The position numbers were made by a program, and so were the translations under genes. This document shows, piece by piece, positions 33,308 to 43,649 of a stretch of 64,000 bases of DNA (positions are counted from its first letter, which is position 1; every line of letters begins with the position of its first letter). The stretch lies in contig NZ_SKFG01000003.1 of assembly GCF_004344915.1 (NCBI RefSeq), positions 124,001 to 188,000 of the forward strand, read 5' to 3'. A model generated the notes under the pieces. It did no database searches. It saw only the letters and a program-made list of their open reading frames with translations, and was not told where the DNA came from. This DNA comes from Paenibacillus albiflavus. Its GTDB lineage: Bacteria > Bacillota > Bacilli > Paenibacillales > NBRC-103111.

Positions 33308-34216
33308 TTAGTATCTCCTTTTTCGATCTTTCATTTCGTTCAAGAACGTTAGATAGTGATCATATCGTGATTGTGCGATCTGCTCGGATTTCACCGCTTC
33401 TTGGACCTTGCAGCCAGGCTCATGCTGATGCAGGCAGCCTCTGAACTTGCATCCTTCCGAGAGCGCTGCAAACTCAATGAAGCAATTACCCAGCTCTTGT
33501 GGCTCAAGCTCCATGAAATCCAGCTGCGAGAATCCCGGGGTATCGGCTACATAACCACCTTCAGGAAGCGCGATCAGCTCCACATGACGCGTAGTATGCT
33601 TGCCTCGGCCCAGTCGATGCGATATCGCATTCGTCTCCAGCCCAAGCCCCTCCATTAAGCTGTTTAAGAGCGATGACTTCCCTACACCAGATTGTCCAGC
33701 GAAGACAGACATCTTATGAACGAGATGGGATCGAATTGCTTCGATCCCATCCTTACGCTTTGAAGACGTTACAACAACGTCATATCCAATCTCTCGGTAC
33801 AGGGAGATGATGGTTTCAAGCCTTTGCTCAGCTACCAAATTGCCCTTAATCAAATCCCACTTTGTCAAACATATAACAGCTGTTAAACCTTCCTTCTCAA
33901 TATGAACAAGGAATTTATCCAGCAAAGAAGTATTCAGCTCCGGCTCAGTCACAGAAAATACAAGCACAGCCTGCTCCACATTCGCAATCGGCGGACGGAT
34001 CAGCTCTGAGGATCGCCTTGCGATCTCCGTAACCGTCCCTTCCCCTGTAGCTTCGAGCTCATAGGTAACTTTATCACCCACTAGCGGTGTTATTCCTTTG
34101 TTCTTAAATACACCGCGAGCTCTACATTGAACTAACGTTGTATCTAATGCCGATTGGCCGTCTCGTAATACATAATAATAACCACTCAGCGCCTTGAGAA
34201 TACATCCATGCGGCAT
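33308..34216 (-). CDS. rsgA: Ribosome small subunit GTPase RsgA
   Basis: 302 residues. A circularly permuted GTPase: OB-fold at the N-terminus, G4 LTKWD near residue 120, G1 [11 protein letters not shown] near 170, G3 DTPGFS near 220. The C-terminal zinc site is formed by Cys and His in [14 protein letters not shown]. It matures the 30S subunit. ATG 34216 (MPHGCIL) aligns with the B. subtilis start (MPEGK); ATG 34225 is also possible. Confidence 0.96.
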   Translation of the reverse strand: MPHGCILKALSGYYYVLRDGQSALDTTLVQCRARGVFKNKGITPLVGDKVTYELEATGEGTVTEIARRSSELIRPPIANVEQAVLVFSVTEPELNTSLLDKFLVHIEKEGLTAVICLTKWDLIKGNLVAEQRLETIISLYREIGYDVVVTSSKRKDGIEAIRSHLVHKMSVFAGQSGVGKSSLLNSLMEGLGLETNAISHRLGRGKHTTRHVELIALPEGGYVADTPGFSQLDFMELEPQELGNCFIEFAALSEGCKFRGCLHQHEPGCKVQEAVKSEQIAQSRYDHYLTFLNEMKDRKRRY

Positions 34217-34254
34217 GCTCTGCATTCACTCCTGTTCTTTGGGCCTTTCGCCAC

Positions 34255-36258
34255 TTATTGTTTAAGATCTTCATACCTGTGTGTAATGACATCAACCTCA
34301 ATATCATTCTCATAAACCGTAATCGTTACGGATTTATTCGGTGAAACAATAACAGGCACATCAATTGTCTCTGCTGTATCGATCTTTTTCTTGAATACCT
34401 GTTTATTATTAGACTTATCGTCTGTCAGCAGCACCTTGAATTCAGACTTTTGGCCTTCAACAGAAGGCTTGAGCGGTACACTGATTTGAGTTTTCAGCAC
34501 TTCGTCAGGTCCATCCGATACGATAACTGAAATTTTGGTGCCTCTAGGCACTTCCATATTCGGATCATAAGGGGTTTGCATAATAATTTTACCTTTTTCA
34601 ATTTTGTCGCTCTTTTCAGTAGTCACTTTATCGTTCAGAACAAGGTCATTTTTTGCAAGTGCCGCCTTCGCTTGACTGACCGTCATATTTAGGAGATCTG
34701 GCACTTTAACGGTCTCTTTGCCTTGCGATACAGTCAATTTAATTGAAGCTGTTTTCGGATCAAATGGCTGATCCACGCCTGGCTCCTGATCTCGAACGAT
34801 ATCTGAAGGAGTATCTTCCGCATAAATATAATTGATGGTGACCTGCGTTTCCGTATCTACACCCATCGCAGATAATTTAGCTAACGCATCCTTATAATTC
34901 GATCCTTTAAAGCTGAGCATTTTCGGCAAATCAGGCCCTATACTCACAAACAAGATGACTTCACTATTGACCTTGACTTCCATATCTGCCTCAGGATACG
35001 TCTTAATCACCTCTTGAACCTCTTTATCGCTCGTTTGCACTTCGATCTTGGCGGTAAGTTTCAATTCGCGAAGTTTATATTCTGCTTCAGATTGCTTGAT
35101 GCCTACTAAATTCGGCATTTTGACATTCTCGACAACGAACATCTTCTCCATCGTCTTATAGAGTCCGAGCATACCACCCAAAATTGCAAGCAGAACGACA
35201 ATCCAAATCGTTGGTTTCAGCCAAGCTTTCTTCTTTGGCGGTTCTTCATACTCGTACTCATAATCATCGTCATCCTCTTCATTGTCAGTATAGACAGGCC
35301 TTGAATAACTCTCATTCTTCGGCACTATCGGATTCGTATACTGACGGGATCGGATCGTCGGAATAACACGAGTGCTCTGATCATCCATATCCTCTGGATA
35401 TTCTGGCTCCCATAGCTCCAGCTTCGCTTCATTGCGTCTCTCAGGCAGCAAACAAGTCTCCAGATCCTTCATCATATCGCTAGCCTTCTGATAACGCTCT
35501 TCTGGGCGTTTACGCATCGATTTGAGAATTAGATTCTCCACACTTTGCGGAATAAGCGGATTGATGGAACGCGGAGCCTCAACATTCTCTTGCAAATGCT
35601 TTAGCGCAACCGAAATCGGACTTTCGCCAGAAAATGGAAGTTTAGCTGTAAGCATCTGATAAAGAACAATACCTAAGGAATACAGATCAGACATCTCGCC
35701 TGCTTGTGTACCCTTCGCATGTTCTGGTGAAAAATAATGTACAGAACCAATAACAGACCCCGTCTGTGTAATGGAGGAAGAGGTTGCTGCGCGAGCAATT
35801 CCGAAGTCAGTCACTTTCACACGGCCGTTACGTCCGATAAGGATGTTATGAGGTTTAATATCACGATGTATAATGCCATTATGATGGGCATGATCAAGTG
35901 CATCACAAATCTGTGAAGCAATATTAATCGCTTCCTCCACTTGCATTGGAGAGCGTTCTTTAATCAATTCATTCAGTGTCGTGCCCTCTATGTACTCCAT
36001 TACAATATAATGGATTTCATCCTGTTGACCTACATCGTAAATTGAAACGACATTCGGATGTGACAAAGACGCAGCAGACTGAGCTTCCCTGCGGAACCTA
36101 CGAATAAACTCCTCATCATGCACATACTGCTGTCGTAAAATTTTGACTGCAACTTTACGATTTAAAAGCAAGTCTTGTCCTTTATAGACAAGCGCCATGC
36201 CCCCGCCGCCAACACGCTCTAGAATTTCATATCTTCCACCAAGCGTCTGTCCGATCAC
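34255..36258 (-). CDS. prkC: Serine/threonine protein kinase PrkC with PASTA domains
   Basis: 667 residues. Kinase domain 1-270: glycine loop GGGGMALVYKG, Lys in VAVKIL, HRDIKPHNIL, DFGIARA. A juxtamembrane stretch rich in Asp/Glu/Tyr follows (300-345), and one membrane helix (about 350-370). The outer part has at least three PASTA repeats (MPNLVGIKQSEAEYKL, then LSFKGSNYKDALAKL, then VPDLLNMTVSQAKAAL) and a C-terminal beta domain. It senses cell-wall fragments and triggers spore germination in Bacillus. The start ATG overlaps the prpC stop by 4 bases, so the two are translationally coupled. Confidence 0.97.
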   Translation of the reverse strand: MIGQTLGGRYEILERVGGGGMALVYKGQDLLLNRKVAVKILRQQYVHDEEFIRRFRREAQSAASLSHPNVVSIYDVGQQDEIHYIVMEYIEGTTLNELIKERSPMQVEEAINIASQICDALDHAHHNGIIHRDIKPHNILIGRNGRVKVTDFGIARAATSSSITQTGSVIGSVHYFSPEHAKGTQAGEMSDLYSLGIVLYQMLTAKLPFSGESPISVALKHLQENVEAPRSINPLIPQSVENLILKSMRKRPEERYQKASDMMKDLETCLLPERRNEAKLELWEPEYPEDMDDQSTRVIPTIRSRQYTNPIVPKNESYSRPVYTDNEEDDDDYEYEYEEPPKKKAWLKPTIWIVVLLAILGGMLGLYKTMEKMFVVENVKMPNLVGIKQSEAEYKLRELKLTAKIEVQTSDKEVQEVIKTYPEADMEVKVNSEVILFVSIGPDLPKMLSFKGSNYKDALAKLSAMGVDTETQVTINYIYAEDTPSDIVRDQEPGVDQPFDPKTASIKLTVSQGKETVKVPDLLNMTVSQAKAALAKNDLVLNDKVTTEKSDKIEKGKIIMQTPYDPNMEVPRGTKISVIVSDGPDEVLKTQISVPLKPSVEGQKSEFKVLLTDDKSNNKQVFKKKIDTAETIDVPVIVSPNKSVTITVYENDIEVDVITHRYEDLKQ

Positions 36259-37019
36259 GCACTATCACCCCGTTCCTGTGCGTCTTCCTCAGCTTGAAGC
36301 ATCAGCACAACTGTAATATTATCGTCGCCCCCAGCTTGCAGAGCTTGAAGCACAAGCTGTTCTGCTGCTGTTTCAAGGTCAGGGCTTTGCTGGATGATTT
36401 GTGCGATTGCTTCACCTTCAACCAGATTGCTGAGTCCGTCTGAACACAGGATGAATAGGTCATTAGGTTCAAGCACGACTTCAATTAAATCAATTTCCAC
36501 ATCAGGGTCCGTTCCAAGTGCGCGAACGACCACATTGCGTCTTGGATGATGATTCGCTTCTTCAGGTGTAATTTGACCTGTTTTGACAAGCTCATTCACG
36601 AGCGAATGATCTTCCGTTAGCTGCACAATCGATTGCTTGCTTAGCTTGTAAGCACGGGAGTCCCCGATATGAGCGATAATCATCTCCGAGGTCGAGGCAA
36701 GAGCTGTGATCACCGTTGTGCCCATTCCCTTATACTGCTCACGCTCAGATGAATACTTATAGATCTGTTCATTGGCTGAAATAACCGCTGACACAAGAAG
36801 TTGCTTGCGTTCCTCGATTGTTGCAGATGGGGAGATTGTTTGCAGCTTCTGACCAATGATATCAATGGTCATTTGTGCTGCAACATCTCCCGCTTGATGT
36901 CCACCCATTCCATCTGCCAATATTGCAAGCGAGTAACCATTAGCTATTTGCTTGACATATGCCCTGTCCTCATTTACGACACGAATACGCCCAACGTCAG
37001 TTCGACTTACCATCCTCAA
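36255..37019 (-). CDS. prpC: PP2C-type protein phosphatase PrpC (Stp1)
   Basis: About 254 residues. PP2C motifs: [21 protein letters not shown] near residue 37, [16 protein letters not shown] near 118, [11 protein letters not shown], and [10 protein letters not shown] near 192, then [10 protein letters not shown] at the end. It removes phosphates put on by PrkC, its neighbour. Start TTG 37019 has GAGGTG 7 bases upstream, ATG 37013 does not. The gene overlaps the end of rlmN by 23 bases. Confidence 0.96.
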   Translation of the reverse strand: MRMVSRTDVGRIRVVNEDRAYVKQIANGYSLAILADGMGGHQAGDVAAQMTIDIIGQKLQTISPSATIEERKQLLVSAVISANEQIYKYSSEREQYKGMGTTVITALASTSEMIIAHIGDSRAYKLSKQSIVQLTEDHSLVNELVKTGQITPEEANHHPRRNVVVRALGTDPDVEIDLIEVVLEPNDLFILCSDGLSNLVEGEAIAQIIQQSPDLETAAEQLVLQALQAGGDDNITVVLMLQAEEDAQERGDSA

Positions 37020-38097
37020 TTGTCGTCACCTCATTACTTCTTCGCTTCTTCTGATTCTCATGCTTCGCTCTTAGCTGTCCACAGGCTGCTGCGATATCGC
37101 TGCCCTGCTCACGTCTGATCGTTGCATTAATTCGGTTCTTCTCCAGAATACGCTGGAAATTAAAAATGTCATCACGAGATGTTCGAACAAACTTGCGCTC
37201 TTGTACATAGTTAACTGGGATTAAATTCACATGGCTCATCGGCAGTTGCTTCAGAACTTGCGACAATTCCTCCGCATGCTCCGCTTGATCATTAACGGTT
37301 CCCATTAACGCATATTCAAACGTAATTCTGCGGCCTGTTTTGCCTGTATAGTACTTACAAGCTTCAATTAAATCGGCAAATGGGAATCTCTTATTCACTG
37401 GCATCAGCTTCGAGCGCAGCGCATCATTCGGTGCATGGATCGAAATCGCCAAATTAATTTGCGTATCTTCATCTGCAAATCGATAAATATTTGGCACAAT
37501 ACCCGATGTGGATACGGTAATATGACGCTGACCGATGTTAAGCCCCTTCGGATGAATCATCACCTTCAAAAATTTCATCAAGGCATCATAATTCTCGAAT
37601 GGCTCGCCAATCCCCATAACGACAATGGAGGAAACGCGCTCATTCTTCGAATCAAGCAGCTGCTGAGCCTTCACAATCTGCGCAATAATTTCACCTGCAG
37701 TCAGATCTCGCATCAGACCTCCAAGCGTGGATGCGCAGAATGTACAACCGATTCTACAGCCTACCTGAGTCGTCACGCAGACGGAATTGCCGTAACCATG
37801 TTTCATGACGACGGTCTCAATCGCATTCTTATCCGACAGTTCGAACAAGAACTTCACGGTGCCATCCTTGGACTCATACTTGGCAACTTCTGTGAGGGTA
37901 ACAAATTCAAATTGTGCTTGCAGCTTATCGCGAAGACCCTTAGACAAGTTCGTCATTTGATCAAAATCGCTAACACGCTTCACATACAGCCAATCGAAAA
38001 TTTGCCCTGCTCGGAAAGCAGGCTCGCTATTCTCCTTCACCCAATTCTGCCATTCTTCTAACGTTAAATCATATACATAAGGCTTCACGTTTGTCAT
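36997..38097 (-). CDS. rlmN: 23S rRNA (adenine2503-C2)-methyltransferase RlmN
   Basis: 366 residues. Radical-SAM enzyme: iron-sulfur motif [11 protein letters not shown] near residue 112, [11 protein letters not shown] near 160, and the methyl-carrier Cys near 340 (AAACGQLR). It methylates A2503 of 23S rRNA and A37 of some tRNAs. It leads the prpC-prkC-rsgA-rpe run of genes. A gap of 136 bases separates it from rsmB. Confidence 0.96.
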   Translation of the reverse strand: MTNVKPYVYDLTLEEWQNWVKENSEPAFRAGQIFDWLYVKRVSDFDQMTNLSKGLRDKLQAQFEFVTLTEVAKYESKDGTVKFLFELSDKNAIETVVMKHGYGNSVCVTTQVGCRIGCTFCASTLGGLMRDLTAGEIIAQIVKAQQLLDSKNERVSSIVVMGIGEPFENYDALMKFLKVMIHPKGLNIGQRHITVSTSGIVPNIYRFADEDTQINLAISIHAPNDALRSKLMPVNKRFPFADLIEACKYYTGKTGRRITFEYALMGTVNDQAEHAEELSQVLKQLPMSHVNLIPVNYVQERKFVRTSRDDIFNFQRILEKNRINATIRREQGSDIAAACGQLRAKHENQKKRRSNEVTTIEDGKSN

Positions 38098-38233
38098 AAC
38101 CTCGATTTCTTAGCTGAATAATCTTCTAATTTAACCAATTCCATAATCCTATCCATTTTACCATAAACTAGCGTTTGTCGTAAAAAGATACGGCCAAGCA
38201 ATCAACGATGCCGCGCTTTATAGACAGATCCTC

Positions 38234-39619
38234 TTACTGCTTCTTATGCAGCTTGGCAATAAAGAAGCCATCGGACAGGAATTGATCAGGATGAACCTGC
38301 AGTATTCCTGTATTAGCAGAATCCGCCAATTCCGCAGGCAAACCATCGATCTGGATTGCTTCTAGTTCATAATTCGGATGATTCTGTATGAAATTCATCA
38401 CGTTGCTTTCATTTTCCTCTTTTTCAATCGTACACGTACTATAAATAAGTGTACCCCCAGGTCGCAGCAGCCCATGAACTTCTTCAAGCAGTTCACGCTG
38501 AATGGCAACAATCTCACGAATTTCAGCCACTGACTTTGCCCATTTGAGATCAGGCTTACGACGAATAACACCTAAACCAGAACAAGGTGCATCCAGCAAA
38601 ATACGATCGAAAGATTCTGGCTCGAATCGTTTGCTCAGCTCACGCGCATCCGCGATAATCGTGCGGATCGTATCTAGCTGCAAGCGATGAGCCGCTTGCT
38701 CAATTAACCCACCCTTGTGCTCATGGATATCACAAGCGTAGATCACGCCCTTATCGCCCATTAGCTCAGCGATATGCGTCGTCTTCCCGCCAGGCGCGGC
38801 GCAGCAATCGAGCACCGTCATGCCTGGCGCGGGAGCGAGTGCCTCCGCCACGAGCATGGAGCTCTCATCCTGGATCGTGAACAGGCCTTCGGCATACCAT
38901 GGCGTTAACGCCATGTTGCCGCCCCCATTCACGATCACACCCGCGGGAGCTAGCGGTGAAGGCATAGCGGCAGCATTGCCGCTTGCCTCAAGCAGCCGCA
39001 ATAGCTCCTCGCGCGATTGCTTAAGCGGATTGGTGCGAATCGACACGTGCGGTGGCACGTTATTCGCTTCGCAGATCCGCTCCGTGCGCTCAGCGCCCAG
39101 CTGGCGCATCCACCGCTCGACTAGCCAGAGCGGATGAGAATGCTGCAGGGCGATGCGCTGTGCCGTAGGCAGCTCCTGCGGAAGCTGCCACTCCTCCTTG
39201 CGACGGATCGCATTGCGCAGCACGGCATTAACCATGCCTGAGATGCCTTGATGGCCGCGTCGCTTGGCAATGTTGACAGCTTCGCTAACCACCGCGTGAT
39301 CGGGCACGCGGTCTAAATAATGAAGCTGATAAAAGCTAAGCCGCAGCAGGTTCCTCACCCATGGCTGCAGCTTTCCGAGTCCTTTGCTAACTAGCTTACC
39401 TAAATAGTAATCTATTGTATTTAAACGTTGAATGGTGCCGTAGACGATCTCTGTAGCTAGTCCAACATCAGCTCGTTCAAGCGGATGCTTCTGCAGCACT
39501 TGATTGAGCAGCAAATTGCTGTAGGCTTGATCTTGATCGACAGCAGTCAATACATCGAGCGCAACTTCTCGTGCCGAGAGACTACGAGGCTTGTCCGCTT
39601 TCTTCTTGTCTTTATTCAC
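38234..39619 (-). CDS. rsmB: 16S rRNA (cytosine967-C5)-methyltransferase RsmB
   Basis: 461 residues. The N-terminal ~140 residues form a NusB-like RNA-binding domain. The C-terminal SAM methyltransferase has VLDCCAAPGGKTTH near residue 275, DAPCSGLGVIRRKPD near 340, and the catalytic Cys in YSTCTIEKEENE near 390. It overlaps the fmt stop by 8 bases, so it is coupled with fmt, as in B. subtilis. Confidence 0.97.
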   Translation of the reverse strand: MNKDKKKADKPRSLSAREVALDVLTAVDQDQAYSNLLLNQVLQKHPLERADVGLATEIVYGTIQRLNTIDYYLGKLVSKGLGKLQPWVRNLLRLSFYQLHYLDRVPDHAVVSEAVNIAKRRGHQGISGMVNAVLRNAIRRKEEWQLPQELPTAQRIALQHSHPLWLVERWMRQLGAERTERICEANNVPPHVSIRTNPLKQSREELLRLLEASGNAAAMPSPLAPAGVIVNGGGNMALTPWYAEGLFTIQDESSMLVAEALAPAPGMTVLDCCAAPGGKTTHIAELMGDKGVIYACDIHEHKGGLIEQAAHRLQLDTIRTIIADARELSKRFEPESFDRILLDAPCSGLGVIRRKPDLKWAKSVAEIREIVAIQRELLEEVHGLLRPGGTLIYSTCTIEKEENESNVMNFIQNHPNYELEAIQIDGLPAELADSANTGILQVHPDQFLSDGFFIAKLHKKQ

Positions 39620-40550
39620 CTAGTAATGTCCCCCGCTCTATGCTGCTGCCGCGCAAAAATTGCTGAACCTCCATCGCTTTCTTTCCCGCCGGCTGAATTT
39701 CAGTCAGGATCAATTGTCCATCCCCAGTCTGTACGACAATCCCTGTATCCGTCTGACCAACTACTGTACCAGGAGCCGCCTCACTACCCATCACATGCGT
39801 TGCCACAGTACTTGCCCATACTTTCAGAACTTCCCCATTCCACTTCGTAAATGCACCTGGGAATGGATTCAAGCCGCGCACCTGATTGAAGAGATCACGA
39901 GCCGATTTTGACCAATCAAGCTGCTCGTCCTCACGCGAAATATTCGGCGAGTAGATCGCTTCGCTATCATTTTGCTTAACAGCCTCAATATTACCTGCAA
40001 TTAGATCAGGCAGTGTGTTCTTAAGCAGCTCCGCTCCAGCAAAGCTTAATTTGCTAAACATCGTACCTTGAGTGTCATCTTCTCCAATCGGCACTTCAAC
40101 CTTAGCGATCATATCGCCCGTATCCAAACCAGCTTCCATGTACATGATCGTAACACCAGTCACCTTGTCGCCACGCATCACGGCATAGTGAATCGGCGCT
40201 CCGCCACGGTATTTAGGTAATAATGAAGCATGAATATTGATACAACCGTATTGCGGCATTTCAAGAATTGATTTTGGTAAAATTTGGCCATATGCAGCCG
40301 TTACGATCAAATCAGGAGCTAACTGTCGAATCGCTTCCACGGAGTCAGGGTGACGCAGCTTCTCAGGCTGCAAGACTGGCAAGTCATGCTTAAGCGCTTC
40401 TTCTTTAACGGGTGTCGGCGTTAATACGCGCTTGCGTCCCTTTGGACGATCAGGCTGTGTAACGACACCTACGACATCATAGGAACCATGAAGCAACACC
40501 TGAAGTGCAGGTACTGCAAAATCAGGTGTCCCCATAAATAATATTCTCAC
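39612..40550 (-). CDS. fmt: Methionyl-tRNA formyltransferase
   Basis: 312 residues. N-terminal MGTPDFAVPALQVL; formyl-transfer centre NIHASLLPKYRGGAPIHYA near residue 105 with His and Gly-rich loop; DTGDMIAKVEV near 145; C-terminal tRNA-binding OB domain. It formylates initiator Met-tRNA. Located between def and rsmB, 2 bases after def, so the deformylase and formyltransferase form one unit. Confidence 0.97.
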   Translation of the reverse strand: MRILFMGTPDFAVPALQVLLHGSYDVVGVVTQPDRPKGRKRVLTPTPVKEEALKHDLPVLQPEKLRHPDSVEAIRQLAPDLIVTAAYGQILPKSILEMPQYGCINIHASLLPKYRGGAPIHYAVMRGDKVTGVTIMYMEAGLDTGDMIAKVEVPIGEDDTQGTMFSKLSFAGAELLKNTLPDLIAGNIEAVKQNDSEAIYSPNISREDEQLDWSKSARDLFNQVRGLNPFPGAFTKWNGEVLKVWASTVATHVMGSEAAPGTVVGQTDTGIVVQTGDGQLILTEIQPAGKKAMEVQQFLRGSSIERGTLLGE

Positions 40551-40552
40551 TA

Positions 40553-41038
40553 TTAACGACCACCGTTCCCTTGAATCTCTTCACGATATACTTTAACTGC
40601 AATATCGGTAAACAAGACGCCATTCAGGTGATCAACCTCATGCATGATGCAGCGCGCAAGCAAATCTGTTCCTTCGAGAACGAATTCTTCTCCATTACGG
40701 TTCTGCGCTTTGACCTTCACGTTCATTGGGCGAACGACATCACCTTGAAGTCCAGGAATACTTAAACAACCTTCTGGACCATATTGCTCTCCGCTTGTTT
40801 CTAGAATTTCAGGATTTACGAGCTCAATTAAGCCGCCAAACTCTTCGCCACAGTCCATTACCACAACACGCTTAAGAATCCCAACTTGTGGTGCAGCTAG
40901 ACCAACGCCTGGTGCATCATACATCGTATCTGCCATATCATCCAGCAGTTTATGCAGATTCGAATTAAATTTAGTCACTTGCACTGCGTTCTCTCTTAAT
41001 ACTGGATCTGGATCTTTCACAATTAAACGAATTGCCAT
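40553..41038 (-). CDS. def: Peptide deformylase
   Basis: 161 residues. The three motifs are all present: GVGLAAPQVG near residue 42, EGCLSIPG near 91 with the metal Cys, and HEVDHLNG near 134 with the metal His. It removes the formyl group from new proteins, the partner step of fmt. Separated from priA by 70 bases. Confidence 0.97.
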   Translation of the reverse strand: MAIRLIVKDPDPVLRENAVQVTKFNSNLHKLLDDMADTMYDAPGVGLAAPQVGILKRVVVMDCGEEFGGLIELVNPEILETSGEQYGPEGCLSIPGLQGDVVRPMNVKVKAQNRNGEEFVLEGTDLLARCIMHEVDHLNGVLFTDIAVKVYREEIQGNGGR

Positions 41039-41108
41039 CGCCTAACACCTTCCCCATTCTTCATTATATGGAAACATCATATTAAAATTCGTTCTTCATA
41101 TTCACCAT

Positions 41109-43649
41109 TTACATCAAATACTGCGGATCGACATCGACTGAAAAGCCGATCTTCTCTTTGGCCAGACGCTCCTCGAACAGTTCAGCCGTCTCTGCAACAA
41201 GCTGAGAGGCTAATGTATCCATTCGATATTTTACCACGCATTGGAATCGATATCTATCTTTGATCCGTGGAATTGGCGAAGCAACCGGACCTAGAACATC
41301 TAAACACGGAAGCTGTGAATCTCCCCTCATCGAAAGTGCTGCCCCGCGTTTTCTAAGCTCATCTGCAAAGCTACTAGCAGCTCGAATCAGCGGCGGCACT
41401 TGTTCATGCATGAACGTGATTAGCATCATTTTATGATAAGGAGGATATCCGCGTGCTTTTCTAGCTTCAAGTTCATGCTCGGCAAAAGCAGCATAATCAT
41501 GTCTAGACGAAGCTTGAATTGCATAATGCTCCGGCATATAGGTCTGCACGAACACTTGCCCCGGCAGCAGATGTCTGCCCGCCCTTCCAGCTACCTGTGT
41601 CAGCAGTTGAAAGGTTCGCTCGCCTGCTCTAAAGTCTGGCAAGCCTAGCACCGTATCCGCAGCGATAACACCAACAAGCGTTACATCTGGAAAATCAAGC
41701 CCCTTCGCCACCATTTGGGTTCCCAGCAGCACATCGCCTTGCTTGTTGCGAAAAGCTGTGAGCAGTTTCTCATGCGACCCTTTGGCTGACGTTGTATCCA
41801 CATCCATTCGAATCACTCGTATACTTGGGAATAGCTTGTATAGCTCTTCCTCCACCCGCTGTGTACCTGTACCAAAATGCCTGATATGCTCGGAATCACA
41901 GCTCGGGCAACGCTTTAATTCCCGCTCTGCATAACCGCAATAATGACAGCGCATCGCATGGGATTTCTGATGATAAGTAAGCGAAATATCACAATGCGGG
42001 CACTGCGCGACATAACCGCAAGTTCTGCACATGACGAATGTGGCATAGCCACGGCGGTTAAGGAACAGAATCGTCTGTTCTTTCTTGTGTAACCGCTCTT
42101 CGATCGCTTTATACAACCCTTTGCTAAACATCGAGCGATTGCCCTGCTTAAGCTCATCTCGCATATCAATAATATGAACTTCTGGCAGCAAACCTCCGCT
42201 TGCTCGATTATGCATGGACAACAGCTTAAAGCGACCAGTACCATCTTGTTCATAATCGGTTTCATGGATCGCTTCAAGCGAAGGCGTTGCAGATCCAAGG
42301 ACCACAACGGCATCATTCAGCTCTGCCCGTCGAATCGCAACATCACGCGCATGATACTTCGGCGTTTCTTCCTGCTTATAGGAGCTTTCATGCTCTTCAT
42401 CAATAATAATTAGTCCGACCCGCTTGAATGGAGCAAATATGGCCGATCTTGCACCGATTGCAACCTTGACCAGGCCTCGTTTAATTTTCCGCCACTCATC
42501 ATAACGTTCACCTTGCGATAACCTGGAATGAAGCACGGCAACTTGATCTCCAAAACGTCCTTTAAATCGCTCAACCATTTGCGGTGTCAAGGAAATTTCG
42601 GGGACGAGCACGATCGCCTCACGCCCTAGATCTAGACAGCTTTGGATGGTTTGCAAATAGACTTCCGTCTTCCCGCTGCCTGTAATACCATGCAGTAAGA
42701 ACACTTCATGATAAGAAGCAACAACTGCTTGTTCAATCGCTTGGAAAACAATTTGCTGATCGCTTGTTAACTGCAATGCATCCGTACGGACAAACTTACG
42801 GCCTGCATAAGGATCGCGTAATGCTTCAACTTCCTTGAGTTCAATCAATCCTTTATTCGCCAGCGTACGTGCTGCGCCTGCTGCACCTGGAACAAGTTCA
42901 TTCAGCTCCGTCACCCTCAAAGGTTTGTCATGCTCGGCAATCGCAAGCAGCGTATCCTTTTGTTTGTGTGCTTGTGCTGGCAGCTTCTCAGCCACTTCCC
43001 GAAGATGTTCTGCGCCAAATTTAGCAAATACTGTCAAAACTTTACGTACAGCAAGCCTATCTCGTACAGCCTGCACTTCTTGCAAAACGCCTGATTCAAA
43101 CATCTGCTTAACAGTGCCTATATCTTCAGCGAATGTATCTAATAGTTCAGGCAACGTAACTTTATTCTTGGATCTAAGATAACTTAGAATGGATTGCTGA
43201 ATTGGGAATGTCATGATCGCTTGCATCGTATCTTGACCACTTGTCTGCACAAGAGATTCATCAAGTGATGAGTCTGCCGAGCTTACTGTCGCTTCATTCA
43301 CTACAACATAACGCTCCGCCTTGCCCTTCAGCGCTCCAGGCAGCATTACACCAAGTGCAGCTGCGATATGACATAAATATTTATCACTCATCCAGCGTGC
43401 CAGAGATACAAGCTCCTCCGTTAAGGGAGGTTCAACATCTAACACACGGGTTATCGGTTTCAGCTTACTTATTTCATAATTTGATTCTCGCGATAGTCCT
43501 ACGACATATCCTTGCAGAACACGCCCTCCGAACGAAACTTCAACACGAGAACCAATTTCTACTGTCGTTATAAGAGAAGGCGGTATTAAGTAATCAAAAA
43601 GACGATTCGTCCCTTTGGCAGGAACGTCGACAATGATTTGTGCAAACAT
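41109..43649 (-). CDS. priA: Primosomal replication restart helicase PriA
   Basis: 846 residues. N-terminal 3'-end-binding domain (FDYLIPP, GRVLQGYVVG). Helicase motifs: Walker A LLHGITGSGKTEVY near residue 330, DEEH box, GSATPSLE, and TQMVAKGLDFP. A zinc module of four CxxC pairs lies around 545-585. It reloads the replisome at broken forks. Its last base is shared with coaBC's stop codon region (ATG at 43649), so the two are linked, as in B. subtilis. Confidence 0.97.
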   Translation of the reverse strand: MFAQIIVDVPAKGTNRLFDYLIPPSLITTVEIGSRVEVSFGGRVLQGYVVGLSRESNYEISKLKPITRVLDVEPPLTEELVSLARWMSDKYLCHIAAALGVMLPGALKGKAERYVVVNEATVSSADSSLDESLVQTSGQDTMQAIMTFPIQQSILSYLRSKNKVTLPELLDTFAEDIGTVKQMFESGVLQEVQAVRDRLAVRKVLTVFAKFGAEHLREVAEKLPAQAHKQKDTLLAIAEHDKPLRVTELNELVPGAAGAARTLANKGLIELKEVEALRDPYAGRKFVRTDALQLTSDQQIVFQAIEQAVVASYHEVFLLHGITGSGKTEVYLQTIQSCLDLGREAIVLVPEISLTPQMVERFKGRFGDQVAVLHSRLSQGERYDEWRKIKRGLVKVAIGARSAIFAPFKRVGLIIIDEEHESSYKQEETPKYHARDVAIRRAELNDAVVVLGSATPSLEAIHETDYEQDGTGRFKLLSMHNRASGGLLPEVHIIDMRDELKQGNRSMFSKGLYKAIEERLHKKEQTILFLNRRGYATFVMCRTCGYVAQCPHCDISLTYHQKSHAMRCHYCGYAERELKRCPSCDSEHIRHFGTGTQRVEEELYKLFPSIRVIRMDVDTTSAKGSHEKLLTAFRNKQGDVLLGTQMVAKGLDFPDVTLVGVIAADTVLGLPDFRAGERTFQLLTQVAGRAGRHLLPGQVFVQTYMPEHYAIQASSRHDYAAFAEHELEARKARGYPPYHKMMLITFMHEQVPPLIRAASSFADELRKRGAALSMRGDSQLPCLDVLGPVASPIPRIKDRYRFQCVVKYRMDTLASQLVAETAELFEERLAKEKIGFSVDVDPQYLM

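Noticed and set aside
37435-38061. 208-codon plus-strand ORF opposite rlmN
   Set aside because: Antisense of a clear RlmN; composition typical of shadows.
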